A stretch of DNA of 64,000 nt, taken from contig NZ_PZPO01000004.1 in the NCBI RefSeq assembly GCF_013306565.1, positions 1 to 64,000 on the forward strand, in the 5' to 3' direction. The notes beneath the pieces were generated by a model. The model had not been told where the DNA came from. It made no database searches and saw nothing but the letters and a program-made list of their open reading frames with translations. Origin of the DNA: Hyphomicrobium sulfonivorans. Its GTDB lineage: Bacteria > Pseudomonadota > Alphaproteobacteria > Rhizobiales > Hyphomicrobiaceae. The position numbers were made by a program, and so were the translations under genes. Positions 43,581 through 52,166 of this stretch are shown here, in pieces (positions within the stretch are counted from its first letter, which is position 1; each line of letters opens with the position of its first letter).

Positions 43581-44752
43581 CGAAAAATGCGCGCCATGCT
43601 GTTGCCGCTCCCAATGTCTTCGATGGTGTCGCCGTTCTTCCCGACCACGCCGTTGTGATCGAAGGCGCGCACATTGCTGATGTGGTGCCGACGGATTCGC
43701 TGCCGTCGTCTATGCCCGTGCTGGAGCTTGGCGGCGATACATGGCTGGCGCCGGGCTTCATCGACGTGCAGGTGAATGGCGGCGGTGACGTGCTGTTCAA
43801 CGATGCGCCTTCCGCTTCCGCCATCAACACGATCGCAGCCGCACATCGCCGCTATGGCACCACCGGCATTCTGCCAACGCTCATTTCCGACACACACGAC
43901 AAGATGTGCGCCGCCATGCTGGCCGCACAGGCTGCGGCGGCTGACAATCCGAGCGTGCTCGGCATCCATTTTGAAGGGCCGTTTTTGTCGCCGGGAAAAC
44001 CGGGCGTGCACAATCCGCAGATGTTCCGTAAGCCCGACGCCGCCGACCTGGAACTACTGACGGGCTGGCCCGCAGGCAACGTGCTGGTGACGTTAGCACC
44101 CGAGCAGGTGCCGCTGGAATTCATCGCCGCATTATCGCAGGCGGGTGTGCGCGTTTCGCTCGGGCACTCGATGGCAACCTACGATGAAACGCAGGCGGCG
44201 CTGCAATCCGGCATGACCGGTTTCACGCATCTGTTCAACGCGATGCGCCCCATCGGCAGCCGCGAACCCGGGCCCATCACGGCCGCGCTGGAAGCTCCGG
44301 CCGCATGGTTCGGGATGATTGTCGATGGCGTGCACGTAAACCCCGAAGTATTGCGGCTTGCGCTGCGCGGTTACGGACACCCGATGCTGGTGACCGATGC
44401 AATGCCCCCGGTTGGCGGCAAACGGCGCAGCTTCACGCTCTATGGCAATGAGATCACGGTGCGCGATGGCCGTTGCACGCGCGAGGATGGAACGCTTGCT
44501 GGCGCGGCAATCGATATGGCGAGCTGTGTGCGCAATACCGTGCGCGATCTGCATGTGCCGCTGACGAAAGCGCTATGTTTTGCCTCAACGGAGCCGGCGG
44601 AATTTCTGGGGCTTGGAACCGTGTTGGGGCGCCTTGCTCCAGGCTTCCGCGCCGACATGGTTGCGTTCGAGCCCATCGAAGTCGATGTGCTGGAAACATG
44701 GGTCGCCGGCGTTCCGAACGAGATGGCGGAGCAGGAAGCCGCAACGGGTTGA
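43577..44752 (+). CDS. nagA: N-acetylglucosamine-6-phosphate deacetylase
   Basis: Removes acetate from GlcNAc-6-phosphate, the step before deamination. The 391 residues show the amidohydrolase fold: LAPGFIDVQVNGGGDVLFND, the metal-binding Glu in HFEGPFLSPGKPGVHN, SLGHSMATYDETQAALQSG, THLFNAM and VTDAMPPVGG. The overlap with the preceding SIS gene makes a catabolic pair. No sugar transporter, kinase or repressor of the nag type is adjacent; substrate may come from cell-wall recycling. Confidence 0.95.
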   Translation: MTKNARHAVAAPNVFDGVAVLPDHAVVIEGAHIADVVPTDSLPSSMPVLELGGDTWLAPGFIDVQVNGGGDVLFNDAPSASAINTIAAAHRRYGTTGILPTLISDTHDKMCAAMLAAQAAAADNPSVLGIHFEGPFLSPGKPGVHNPQMFRKPDAADLELLTGWPAGNVLVTLAPEQVPLEFIAALSQAGVRVSLGHSMATYDETQAALQSGMTGFTHLFNAMRPIGSREPGPITAALEAPAAWFGMIVDGVHVNPEVLRLALRGYGHPMLVTDAMPPVGGKRRSFTLYGNEITVRDGRCTREDGTLAGAAIDMASCVRNTVRDLHVPLTKALCFASTEPAEFLGLGTVLGRLAPGFRADMVAFEPIEVDVLETWVAGVPNEMAEQEAATG

Positions 44753-44836
44753 CGGAGGCACAAGACGTGCGGGCAGATGCTATGGCATGAGCCATGCCGC
44801 TGCTTCGATACAGCTTGCGACTACGGCATGGGCGCA

Positions 44837-45097
44837 TTAGCGGCGTGCAAAACCGCGTGTGCCCGCTGCGCGTTCGTGCTCCCATCCGAACACCGAACGA
44901 CCTTCCAGTTCGATGCTGGCAGAGCGCTCCTGCGCTACGAACGCATCAAGTGACGGTCCGCTGACAGCACCTTCCAGCAAGCGCGCCTGCGCATCCAGCC
45001 GACGCAGCGCAGCCATCGTTTCGTCGTTGCCGAGCCGGGCGCGCTCTACCGCACTTTTGAGCACGCGCAGGGTTTCGTCATAGACCTTCACCTGCAC
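44837..45097 (-). CDS. Conserved-looking small protein, unknown function
   Basis: If translation starts at GTG 45097 the product is 86 aa: VQVKVYDETLRVLKSAVERA, then ARLGNDETMAALRRLDAQARLLEG and a C-terminal EGRSVFGWEHERA. The frame is open upstream to 45259, where a TTG could start a longer form, but those residues look non-coding. Helical, charged, no membrane segment. It faces nagA and is divergent from the next basic protein. I do not recognise the family. Confidence 0.5.
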   Translation of the reverse strand: MQVKVYDETLRVLKSAVERARLGNDETMAALRRLDAQARLLEGAVSGPSLDAFVAQERSASIELEGRSVFGWEHERAAGTRGFARR

Positions 45098-45106
45098 CGG
45101 GAAGGG

Positions 45107-45343
45107 ATGTCCGTCCTTGAGCGCCGCGCCTGGGCGACGGTCAATAAGGATGATGGCGACGGCAAAAATCCGGGCGGTTCGGGTCGGGGCAAATCGACTG
45201 GCCGGCCCGCAGCGCGTAAGGGCGGCAGCCTGGGCGGCAAGGCTTCTGCGGCGCGCCAACCATCGCCAGCGGGATCGGCTGCGGCCCGTTCAACTTCCGC
45301 TAAAAAGGCCGCCGCAACTCGCAAGCGCCGCGCGGCCGCTTGA
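45107..45343 (+). CDS. Possible small basic Ala/Lys/Arg/Gly-rich protein
   Basis: A 78-residue frame from ATG 45107 ending in SAKKAAATRKRRAAA, with Gly/Lys/Arg repeats (GRGKSTGRPAARKGG). The tail resembles histone-H1-like or HU-tail sequence, a type that bacterial DNA- or RNA-binding proteins can have. GGAAGGG precedes the ATG but almost touches it. Low-complexity composition makes it less certain as a gene. Confidence 0.35.
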   Translation: MSVLERRAWATVNKDDGDGKNPGGSGRGKSTGRPAARKGGSLGGKASAARQPSPAGSAAARSTSAKKAAATRKRRAAA

Positions 45344-45471
45344 CCGCGGGCCAGTCAGCCGCCATGTGTTCAGCAGCCCGGCACGCCAGCCCATATCTGT
45401 TTGGAATGCCGCTTTGTTGAACGTCATGCGGCTGCCTCTGGCTGCTCAGGCACCGCGCGCGAAGGTAAGCC

Positions 45472-45777
45472 ATGGCCGCGCCGCTGATTGTATCCATCCC
45501 GCACACGCTTTCGCGTGAAGAGGCCGTTCGCCGCTTGCGTGAGGGGATGCATAATCTGCCGCAAAGCAATCTCGTCGCGGTCGACCCGCAACCCTGGAGC
45601 GGTGACCGGATGGCGTTCACGGTGCGTGCGCTGGGGCAATCGGTGCCCGGATCGCTTGAGGTGCTGGATCAGGCGGTGCGGATCGAAGTGATGCTGCCGG
45701 GCCTGCTGCAAAAGCTGTGGGAGCCGCTGAAGACTGTTCTGCTCGGGCGCACCAAGGCCCTGCTTGAGAAGAAATAG
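45472..45777 (+). CDS. Polyhydroxyalkanoic acid system family protein
   Basis: A 101-residue protein of the PHA_gran_rgn type family: IVSIPHTLSREEAVRRLREG, then SGDRMAFTVRALGQSVPGSLEVLDQAVRIEV and LPGLLQKLWEPLKTVLLGR. Members are found near or regulated with polyhydroxyalkanoate granule genes, but also alone, as here, so its role cannot be fixed. GAAGGTAA at 45461-45468 precedes the ATG. Confidence 0.85.
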   Translation: MAAPLIVSIPHTLSREEAVRRLREGMHNLPQSNLVAVDPQPWSGDRMAFTVRALGQSVPGSLEVLDQAVRIEVMLPGLLQKLWEPLKTVLLGRTKALLEKK

Positions 45778-45794
45778 GCGACAGGCGATCGATC

Positions 45795-46404
45795 TCAGCG
45801 CGGCAGAAGCCTGGCGGTGATTTCAATCTCGACCGCTTCACCGATCAACTTCGGGTAGGCCGTCATCTCAAAATCAGACCGGTGGATGTGTGTGCTTGCC
45901 CGCAACGTGCGCGCGCCGGAAGGCTTTGGCTCCGCCAGATGCACATCCAGCAGCACCGAGCGTGTGATGCCGCGCACCGTGATCAGGCCGCTCATCTGCG
46001 CCGTTGTTTGGCCGGTGACGCGGAGATCGGTGCCGCGAAAGTTGATGTGCGGGTGATGCGTGATGCTGAAGAAGTGCGGCCCGCGCAGGGCACGCATCGC
46101 CAATGTGGAATCAGCCTGCAGCGATGCGGTGGGTACGCTTGCTTCGACGAAAGTCGCTTCCGGCCGGCTGTCGTCGATGATGGCCGTTCCCGTCACACCG
46201 CTGAACCGGCCATGTCCCTTGGAGAGCGGCGTCCGATAGAAAAAGCGCACGTCGGTGCTGCTGGCATCGAAAACGTATTGTGATTGGCGCTGGTGCAGGG
46301 TTAGCTTCGGTGTCTGCAAGGCTGGCGAGTGGGCCTGCCTCAGCGGCCACCCATGCCAATGCGAGAACGGCTGGAATTGCGAAAGAAATGCCCCGTCCGG
46401 TCAC
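45795..46404 (-). pseudogene. YceI-family protein, signal peptide and mature domain in different frames
   Basis: The YceI domain (lipocalin-like, isoprenoid-binding, periplasmic) is read from about 46300 to 45795: SQYVFDASSTDVRFFYRTPL, GRFSGVTGTAIIDDSRPEA and GITRSVLLDVHLAEPK. This frame has no ATG start, only TTG 46319, and no signal peptide. A second frame starts at GTG 46404 with a perfect GAGGAG site and encodes a signal peptide (GISFAIPAVLALAWVAAEAG) that then runs out of phase. A one-base shift near 46270-46319 separates the two. It is a recent frameshift or a sequencing error. Confidence 0.75.
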
Positions 46405-46568
46405 GGTGGATCTCCTCGATACTGCTAGACGTACATCTATGGTCTCGGCTCGCGCTAAGCTGGCAGCGGCCGTCAGGCCTTAACTTTAGAGCGATCATCG
46501 GTGCATGTTGTTGCGGTTCTGCTACATGCCCACGGGAAATGGCACTGCCGTGCTAGCCTTGCCGTGCG

Positions 46569-46587
46569 GCCGCCCAATATTGGCGGC
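46569..46587. promoter_or_regulatory. Inverted repeat centred on AATATT
   Basis: GCCG-C-CCAATATTGG-CGGC, a near-perfect palindrome with one bulged C, about 38 bases before ATG 46625. Possible operator for the small exported protein gene. Confidence 0.35.
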
Positions 46588-46624
46588 ACAATCGAAGCTC
46601 GATTTGTTGAGGGGATGAGGATTC

Positions 46625-46963
46625 ATGCGAACAGCATCGACCCTAGGCGCCGCCATCGTAGCTGTTGCTCTGTTGGCGTCTCCGGCGTTGGCGTTCGACG
46701 TGCAGCAGAGCGGCGGGCACGAAGGCAGTGGCTCGGCAAACTTTGCGCCGGACGTTGGCGGCGGTTCGTCGGGCGTCAGCATTGATACGGACCTGCGCAG
46801 CCAGCTTGGCCTGGCCGAAAGCAAGGCTGCCGAGGGCACGGCACGTACTGGGCTGCAGTTCAGCGGCGACATGTACCGCGGTGCAAGCCGGCTTAACCCG
46901 TCCAGCATGGGCTTTGACGAGCGTCCGTGGGTGGTTCCGCGCAGCCGCGCCGGACGAGACTGA
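46625..46963 (+). CDS. Small exported protein, unknown function
   Basis: A 112-residue protein with a clear signal peptide (LGAAIVAVALLASPALA, cut before FDVQQ). The mature part is Gly/Ser/Ala-rich (GGHEGSGSANFAPDVGGG) and otherwise polar (TDLRSQLGLAESKAAEG; FDERPWVVPRSRAGRD), with no cysteines. A strong terminator follows at 47025. I recognise no domain; a secreted or periplasmic location is the only firm statement. Confidence 0.75.
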   Translation: MRTASTLGAAIVAVALLASPALAFDVQQSGGHEGSGSANFAPDVGGGSSGVSIDTDLRSQLGLAESKAAEGTARTGLQFSGDMYRGASRLNPSSMGFDERPWVVPRSRAGRD

Positions 46964-47024
46964 CCATCGTGTGCGCGTTCATTGGGATGACGATCGCTTC
47001 CTGACTAACACTCAAATGTTGCTC

Positions 47025-47054
47025 AACGGCCGGTCCTCGCCCGGCCGTTTTTTT
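47025..47054 (+). terminator. Rho-independent terminator
   Basis: AACGGCCGG (47025-47033) pairs with CCGGCCGTT (47041-47049) around a 7-nt loop, followed by a run of seven T. It ends the small exported protein transcript. Confidence 0.9.
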
Positions 47055-47086
47055 ATGTGCGGGTGGGGAGGTGCGCCGGGACGCCA

Positions 47087-48361
47087 TCACCCGCCGCCGC
47101 TGGCGCCGCCGCTGGCATAAAACTCGATTGCGAGCAGGCCGAGGCTGACAGCAAACCCGGCCGCCGGCACCCAGATTGGAACCGTGAAGCAGCCTTCCGG
47201 AGCCGGCACGCGGTCCAGCTTCAGCTTGAGAAGCGCGGCGTTGACGAAGGCAAACACTACCAGCGTCACGCGTGAGCTGGCTTCGGCCAGCTTCTCAATC
47301 GGGAATGCCAGCGCCAGGGCCAAGACCAGCACCACAACGATTGCGGTTGCGAGAACCGGCGTATGGGTTCGGCCATTCACCGCTCCCAGCCAGCCAGGCA
47401 GCAGACCCTGCGAGGCCATGCCGTAGATGACGCGTGAGCCCATGACCATAAACACAACGATGCCGTTGATCGTCGCCGCGATGGCGATGGCGGTGATGAC
47501 GCCCGGCGGCGCGCCGGTGACGCGTTCGTAGACCAGGCTTAGCGGCGCGTCGGAGGATGCCAGTTCGGTGTGGGGTACGGCGATCAGCGCCACCCATACA
47601 ACCTTCATGTAAAGCACGGTGACGATCACCAGGGTGAGGAAGATGGCGCGCGGCAACGTTTTCGCCGGGTCCTTCACTTCCTCGGCCAGATTGGCCAACC
47701 CCTCAAAGCCCGTGAAGGCGAAGAACGCCAGCAGCACCGCGCCGAATATGCCGGACATCACCTTGGCGTCGCCAAGGCCGTGCCATGCCTCGGGCAAACG
47801 CTCGAACAGTTCCGGCGTGTGAAAGGCGGCGCCGATTGCAATGATGAGCACAAGACCGCCAGCCTCGACGATGGTCATCGCGCCGGCGAACGTCACCGAT
47901 TCCTTGATGCCCCATGCCGTCAGCGCGCCCAGCAGCACCACGACGGCGGTGACGATGGCCGCTGATGGGATGTCCAGAAACACCGATATGTAGCCAGCGC
48001 TGCCGCGGCTGACCGTTGCCGCGGAAATGACGGCGATGGCTACAACCAGCAGCCCCACGAGGCGCGCCAGCATGTCGGAGCGCAGGCCAGCCCGCACGTA
48101 GGTTGCTTCGCCGGCGCTACGCGGCATGCGCGAGGAAAGCTCGGCAAACGCCGCGGCGGAGGGCACCATCACCAGTGCGGCGAGTAGAAACGATAAAGGC
48201 GCATGCGCTCCGGCGCGGGCCACGGCGGGCGCGATAAGCACATAGATGCCCGCGCCGATGGTGACGCCTAGACCGTAAAGAACGCTCAGGGTTAGCCCAA
48301 GGGACCGCCGCAGCCGGGGTTCGGATGGGCTGGCTGTGTCGGGTGCGGTCTCGCCTGCCAA
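47087..48361 (-). CDS. APC-family amino acid permease
   Basis: Inner-membrane amino acid transporter with about twelve helices and the APC signature SVLYGLGVTIGAGIYVLIAP near the N-terminus, FFAFTGFEGLANLAEEVKDP in the middle and VMGSRVIYGMASQGLLPGWL later. The start is likely TTG 48361 (GGAG six bases upstream, 424 aa); TTG 48409 would add 16 residues. Substrate cannot be told; cationic or neutral amino acid porters of the CAT/YfnA type are closest. The gene faces the terminator at 47025. Confidence 0.88.
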   Translation of the reverse strand: MAGETAPDTASPSEPRLRRSLGLTLSVLYGLGVTIGAGIYVLIAPAVARAGAHAPLSFLLAALVMVPSAAAFAELSSRMPRSAGEATYVRAGLRSDMLARLVGLLVVAIAVISAATVSRGSAGYISVFLDIPSAAIVTAVVVLLGALTAWGIKESVTFAGAMTIVEAGGLVLIIAIGAAFHTPELFERLPEAWHGLGDAKVMSGIFGAVLLAFFAFTGFEGLANLAEEVKDPAKTLPRAIFLTLVIVTVLYMKVVWVALIAVPHTELASSDAPLSLVYERVTGAPPGVITAIAIAATINGIVVFMVMGSRVIYGMASQGLLPGWLGAVNGRTHTPVLATAIVVVLVLALALAFPIEKLAEASSRVTLVVFAFVNAALLKLKLDRVPAPEGCFTVPIWVPAAGFAVSLGLLAIEFYASGGASGGG

Positions 48362-48601
48362 TAGTTTCTCCGTCGGTGCTCGTTGCAGCGGGTGCAATTT
48401 CTTCGACAAACTATAGCGATGGCGGCCTGATCACGGTGATATTTGTTTCCGGCGGGGCTGACGCATATCATTGTCACCCAGAGGCCGGAGGCTATGCGTA
48501 GCGGCGCAGCCGCCTTTTCGCTGATGCTGTTCCCGTCAGTCGTAACCGACATGGCACGGGCAACAAGCACAGCCATGGTCTGCAAACAGAGAGGTCCAGA
48601 A

Positions 48602-49144
48602 ATGCGTTTTCACCTTGCAGCGATAGCTCTTGTTACGATGTTTCTGGCAGCGCCTGCACATGCAGCCTTGAAGACCGGCGCGGCTGCACCGGAGTTTTCT
48701 GCTCGCGCATCCTTGGGCGGCAAGGAGTTCGATTTTTCGCTTGCGGATGCGCTGAAGAAAGGGCCGGTGGTGCTATACTTCTATCCCGCCGCCTTCACGC
48801 GCGGATGCACGCTTGAGGCACATCTGTTTGCCGAAGCGATGGACGAGTTTGCAGCGCAGGGCGCAAGTGTCATCGGCATGAGCGGTGACGACATCGAAAC
48901 TCTGAACCGCTTTTCGACCAGCGAATGCCGCGGCAAGTTTCCGGTTGCTTCCGATGCCGACCGCAAGATCATGCAGGCTTATGATGCGGTGATGCCGCAT
49001 CGGCCCGAATACGCCAATCGCATTTCCTATGTCATCGCCCCCGACGGCCGCGTCATTCTCGAACACACATCACCCGATGCGCACGGCCACGTCGAAAAGA
49101 CGCTGGAAGCGGTGAAAAAGTGGAAGTCGGGGCAGGCAAATTAA
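48602..49144 (+). CDS. Exported peroxiredoxin (AhpC/TSA, BCP/PrxQ-like)
   Basis: Thiol peroxidase of 180 aa from ATG 48602 (AGAGG upstream). A signal peptide (AAIALVTMFLAAPAHA) places it in the periplasm, unusual for the mostly cytosolic BCP group. Peroxidatic Cys69 is in FYPAAFTRGCTLEA; a second Cys109 (STSECRGKF), 40 residues on, can act as resolving Cys. VIAPDGRVILEHTSPDAHGHVEKTLE closes the thioredoxin fold. It is divergent from the permease and stands alone. Confidence 0.9.
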   Translation: MRFHLAAIALVTMFLAAPAHAALKTGAAAPEFSARASLGGKEFDFSLADALKKGPVVLYFYPAAFTRGCTLEAHLFAEAMDEFAAQGASVIGMSGDDIETLNRFSTSECRGKFPVASDADRKIMQAYDAVMPHRPEYANRISYVIAPDGRVILEHTSPDAHGHVEKTLEAVKKWKSGQAN

Positions 49145-49377
49145 CGGATTTCGCGCCGCTTTGGAGCGGTGCGGTTGAGCGGTTGTGGCCGGAGCGGCAC
49201 TCGATCTGCGAAGCCATAAGCAGTCATAATTTTGCGATCTGGCCAGCTATAGGTTTCGCAATGCTGCGAACGGCCATAGGTTTTGACCAATCTTGAAGCG
49301 TGGGCTTGTCGACTGCCGCTCCGGTCGCATAGGTGGTGCGCTTCCAATCGAACAGAACGAATGTCGAAGAGGGCAGA

Positions 49378-49560
49378 ATGGCGATTTACGCGTGCCAGAC
49401 TCCGGGTGGCTCTATCGAAGTGACAGAGCGTGGCCACGGGCAGATTGCAATTTTCGTTGATGAGCTGGGCGAAGTGACCGCAATCGATCTGCCGGCGGAG
49501 CAGGCGGCAGATCTGGCCCGCGCCATTCTCGCGCATCTGGAACAGAAGGCGACCAGCTAG
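49378..49560 (+). CDS. Small conserved-looking protein, unknown function
   Basis: A 60-residue protein, ATG 49378 with AGAGGG at 49368-49373. The sequence is a beta-rich start (SIEVTERGHGQIAIFVDE) followed by a helix (PAEQAADLARAILAHLEQ). No Cys pair, no membrane segment. A palindromic repeat and a terminator follow. I recognise no family. Confidence 0.65.
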   Translation: MAIYACQTPGGSIEVTERGHGQIAIFVDELGEVTAIDLPAEQAADLARAILAHLEQKATS

Positions 49561-49601
49561 ACCGTGATCGCTTCGGATCGTTACATCGGAAGCGCAAATC
49601 A
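49560..49601. repeat. Diverged copy of the 40973 palindrome
   Basis: GACCGTGATCGCTTCGGAT and the right arm CGGAAGCGCAAATCA align with GACCATGATTGCTTCGGAC and CCGAAGCGTCAATCA at 40973-41016. Pairing between arms is partly lost. Both lie right after or between small genes. Confidence 0.6.
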
Positions 49602-49612
49602 GCCCGAAATAA

Positions 49613-49646
49613 AAAAGCGCCCCGTTACGGAGCGCTTTTGTTTTTT
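49613..49646. terminator. Bidirectional terminator
   Basis: AAAAGCGC (49613-49620) pairs with GCGCTTTT (49632-49639), with an inner CCG/CGG stem, A-rich before and T-rich after, so it can end transcripts from both sides. It separates the 60-residue protein gene from the convergent sulfurtransferase gene. Confidence 0.9.
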
Positions 49647-49690
49647 GCATCGATGTGCGTCGCGCGACCGCTAAGCACGTCGCGCCGCGA

Positions 49691-50563
49691 TCAGGTCGTC
49701 AGCTCTTTTGCTGGGCCGGTTTCAATCGGCAGGCTTTCATCGGCGCCCCATTCGGCCCAGCTGCCATCATAGACAGCGGCCTGGTTCTGACCGAGAACCG
49801 CCAGCGCGAGCGACAGGATGGATGCCGTAACGCCCGATCCACACGTGGTGATCACTGGCTGACGCCAGTCGATGCCGGCATCAGCGAAGATCTTGCCGAT
49901 TTCTGCTTCAGTCTTCAGCGTTCCATCGGCGTTGATCAAAGTCTGCGAAGGCACGCTGCGGGCGCCCGGAATGTGGCCTGCACGCAGGCCGGGCCGGGGT
50001 TCTGCTTCAGCGCCTTCGAACCGTGCCGCAGGGCGGGCGTCGACAATCTGCGTGCGCTTTTTCAAAGCCTGCTTGATGTCGTCAACATCGCGGATCAGCG
50101 ATGAGTTCATCAGCGGCGTGAAATGGCGCTCAGTACGCCGAACAGGCGTGCCATCTTCCAGCGGACGGCCTTCCGCCTTCCACTTCTTCAGACCACCATC
50201 GAGCACGGCGACATCCTCGTGGCCCATCGCGCGGAATGTCCACCACGCGCGCGCGGCCGAGAACAGCCCGTGGGTGTCATAGACCACGATGCGCATGCCA
50301 TCGCCCACGCCCATCTTTTTCATGCGCGAGGCGAACTTCACCGTCGAAGGCAGCATGTGGGGCAGTGTCGATTTTTCATCCGTCAGATCGTTGATGTCGA
50401 AGAACATCGCGCCGGGAATATGCTCGGCGAGATACTCAGCCTTGGGATCGCGGTTTGCCGTCGGCAAGTGCCAGCTTGCGTCCATGACGATCAGATCCGG
50501 GGCATCGAGATGCGAGGCGAGCCAATCGGTATCGACGATCCACTTCTTCGCACTTTCCTGCAC
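49691..50563 (-). CDS. sseA: 3-mercaptopyruvate sulfurtransferase
   Basis: Two-rhodanese-domain enzyme moving sulfur from 3-mercaptopyruvate to thiophilic acceptors (290 aa from GTG 50563, GAGAGGG upstream). Domain 1 has LIVMDASWHLP and the inactive loop YDTHGLFSAARAWW. Domain 2 carries the active-site Cys241 in TTCGSGVTA, the CGSGVTA loop that distinguishes mercaptopyruvate from thiosulfate sulfurtransferases. It lies 124 bases downstream of the cysteine synthase gene on the same strand, so the two sulfur-metabolism genes may be co-transcribed. Confidence 0.93.
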   Translation of the reverse strand: MQESAKKWIVDTDWLASHLDAPDLIVMDASWHLPTANRDPKAEYLAEHIPGAMFFDINDLTDEKSTLPHMLPSTVKFASRMKKMGVGDGMRIVVYDTHGLFSAARAWWTFRAMGHEDVAVLDGGLKKWKAEGRPLEDGTPVRRTERHFTPLMNSSLIRDVDDIKQALKKRTQIVDARPAARFEGAEAEPRPGLRAGHIPGARSVPSQTLINADGTLKTEAEIGKIFADAGIDWRQPVITTCGSGVTASILSLALAVLGQNQAAVYDGSWAEWGADESLPIETGPAKELTT

Positions 50564-50687
50564 GTTGCCCTCTCTTTAGACGAGTTTGAGAATTCGGTTC
50601 GGACCGTTCGGTGACGGCGCCAGCTAGCGACATAGGGAAAAGCGACAGAACCGGCAAGGATGCAAGCTGCGCTTTAGGCTGCGTTCG

Positions 50688-51728
50688 CTAGCCGCTGGCC
50701 GTAACATCGGGAAGCATTCCGTTATCGTGCATCAGCCAACCGGGCACCGGCAGAGCCTTTTCTTGCAGGAACGCCGGATTGAACAGCCGCGACATGTAAC
50801 GGGTGCCGCTGTCGCACAGCATCGTCACGATAGTGTGACCGGGCCCCAGATCTTTCGCCAGGCGGATGGCTCCAGCGACATTGATGCCGCTGGAGCCGCC
50901 GAGGCACAACCCTTCCTCCTTCGTCAAAGCAAAGAGGACGTCGAGCGCTTCGGCGTCGGAGATGCGATAGGCGGTGTCGATTGGGGCGCCTTCCAGGTTG
51001 CGGGTGATGCGGCCCTGGCCGATGCCTTCGGTGATGGAGGAGCCCTCGGCCTTCAGTTCGCCGGTGGTGTAATAGGAGTAGAGCGCGGAGCCGTGCGGGT
51101 CGGCCAGGGCAATGCGCACGTTGGCGCTTTTGGCTTTCAGCCCCAGTGCAACCCCGCCGAGTGTACCGCCCGAGCCGACAGCGGCGACGAAGCCATCAAC
51201 CTTGCCATCGGTGCCGTCCCAGATTTCAGCCGCAGTCGTGTCGCGGTGGATATCGCGGTTGGCGACGTTATCGAACTGGTTGGCCCAGATGGCGCCTTTG
51301 GGCTCGGTGGCGGCAAGGGCCTCAGCAAGGCGCTCGGAATACCTCACGTAGTTGTTCGGGTCGCGGTAGGGCACAGCCGGAACCTCTACAACCTGAGCCC
51401 CCAGCATCCGCAGCGCGTCCTTTTTCTCCTGCGACTGGGTGACAGGGATGACGATCACCGTCCTGAGGCCGAGAGCGTTGCCGAGCACAGCCAGCCCGAT
51501 GCCGGTGTTGCCGGCGGTGCCTTCCACCACTGTGCCGCCAGGTCGCAGGCGTCCGCTGTTCATCGCATCTGAGAGGATGCCGAGCGCGGCGCGATCCTTG
51601 ACGGAGGCGCCGGGGTTCATGAACTCGGCTTTGCCCAGAATGGTGCAGCCAGTGACCTCGGAGGCGCGGCGCAGGCGAATAAGAGGGGTATGGCCGACGG
51701 CAGCGACCACATCTGAGGCAGGTTGCAA
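50688..51728 (-). CDS. Cysteine synthase A-type O-acetylserine sulfhydrylase
   Basis: PLP enzyme joining sulfide and O-acetylserine to make cysteine (346 aa from TTG 51728). PLP lysine is Lys44 in NPGASVKDRAA; the phosphate-binding loop is VGSGGTLGG and the substrate loop EGTAGNTGIGLAV. A long tail (MSRLFNPAFLQEKALPVPGW) exceeds E. coli CysK and is typical of a second alphaproteobacterial cysteine synthase group. The start codon is unusual and its ribosome site is not obvious. Divergent from tRNA-Leu. Confidence 0.9.
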   Translation of the reverse strand: MQPASDVVAAVGHTPLIRLRRASEVTGCTILGKAEFMNPGASVKDRAALGILSDAMNSGRLRPGGTVVEGTAGNTGIGLAVLGNALGLRTVIVIPVTQSQEKKDALRMLGAQVVEVPAVPYRDPNNYVRYSERLAEALAATEPKGAIWANQFDNVANRDIHRDTTAAEIWDGTDGKVDGFVAAVGSGGTLGGVALGLKAKSANVRIALADPHGSALYSYYTTGELKAEGSSITEGIGQGRITRNLEGAPIDTAYRISDAEALDVLFALTKEEGLCLGGSSGINVAGAIRLAKDLGPGHTIVTMLCDSGTRYMSRLFNPAFLQEKALPVPGWLMHDNGMLPDVTASG

Positions 51729-52020
51729 CGGGGGGCTCCGTTAAGGATAGGCTTCAACCCTATCGGCAGGATCAGAACGCCGCAACCGGTGGGATAGGGC
51801 GGGGCAGGGCGCGGCGCATGGCTCGCCGCCATCGGTGGCGGTTGCTGTCATTACCCCATTTACCATTCTTTTGCTGCGGCACCTCAAATCACCCCTGAAA
51901 GGGCGTTGCCTTTTGCAGCGCGCGCCAGATATACATGCGGCCGATCGATCCCGACAGCCCAGAAACTCGCTTCTGGCGAGAGGTCCGGCCTTGCGCCGAG
52001 CCTGAAGGCGGGGGCGACGC

Positions 52021-52105
<85 letters not shown>

Positions 52106-52166
52106 CGCTCCCGGCAGCAGGAATTCAAGCGGCCCCCGTCGGCTGATACGAGCAGGTTGGAGAAAA

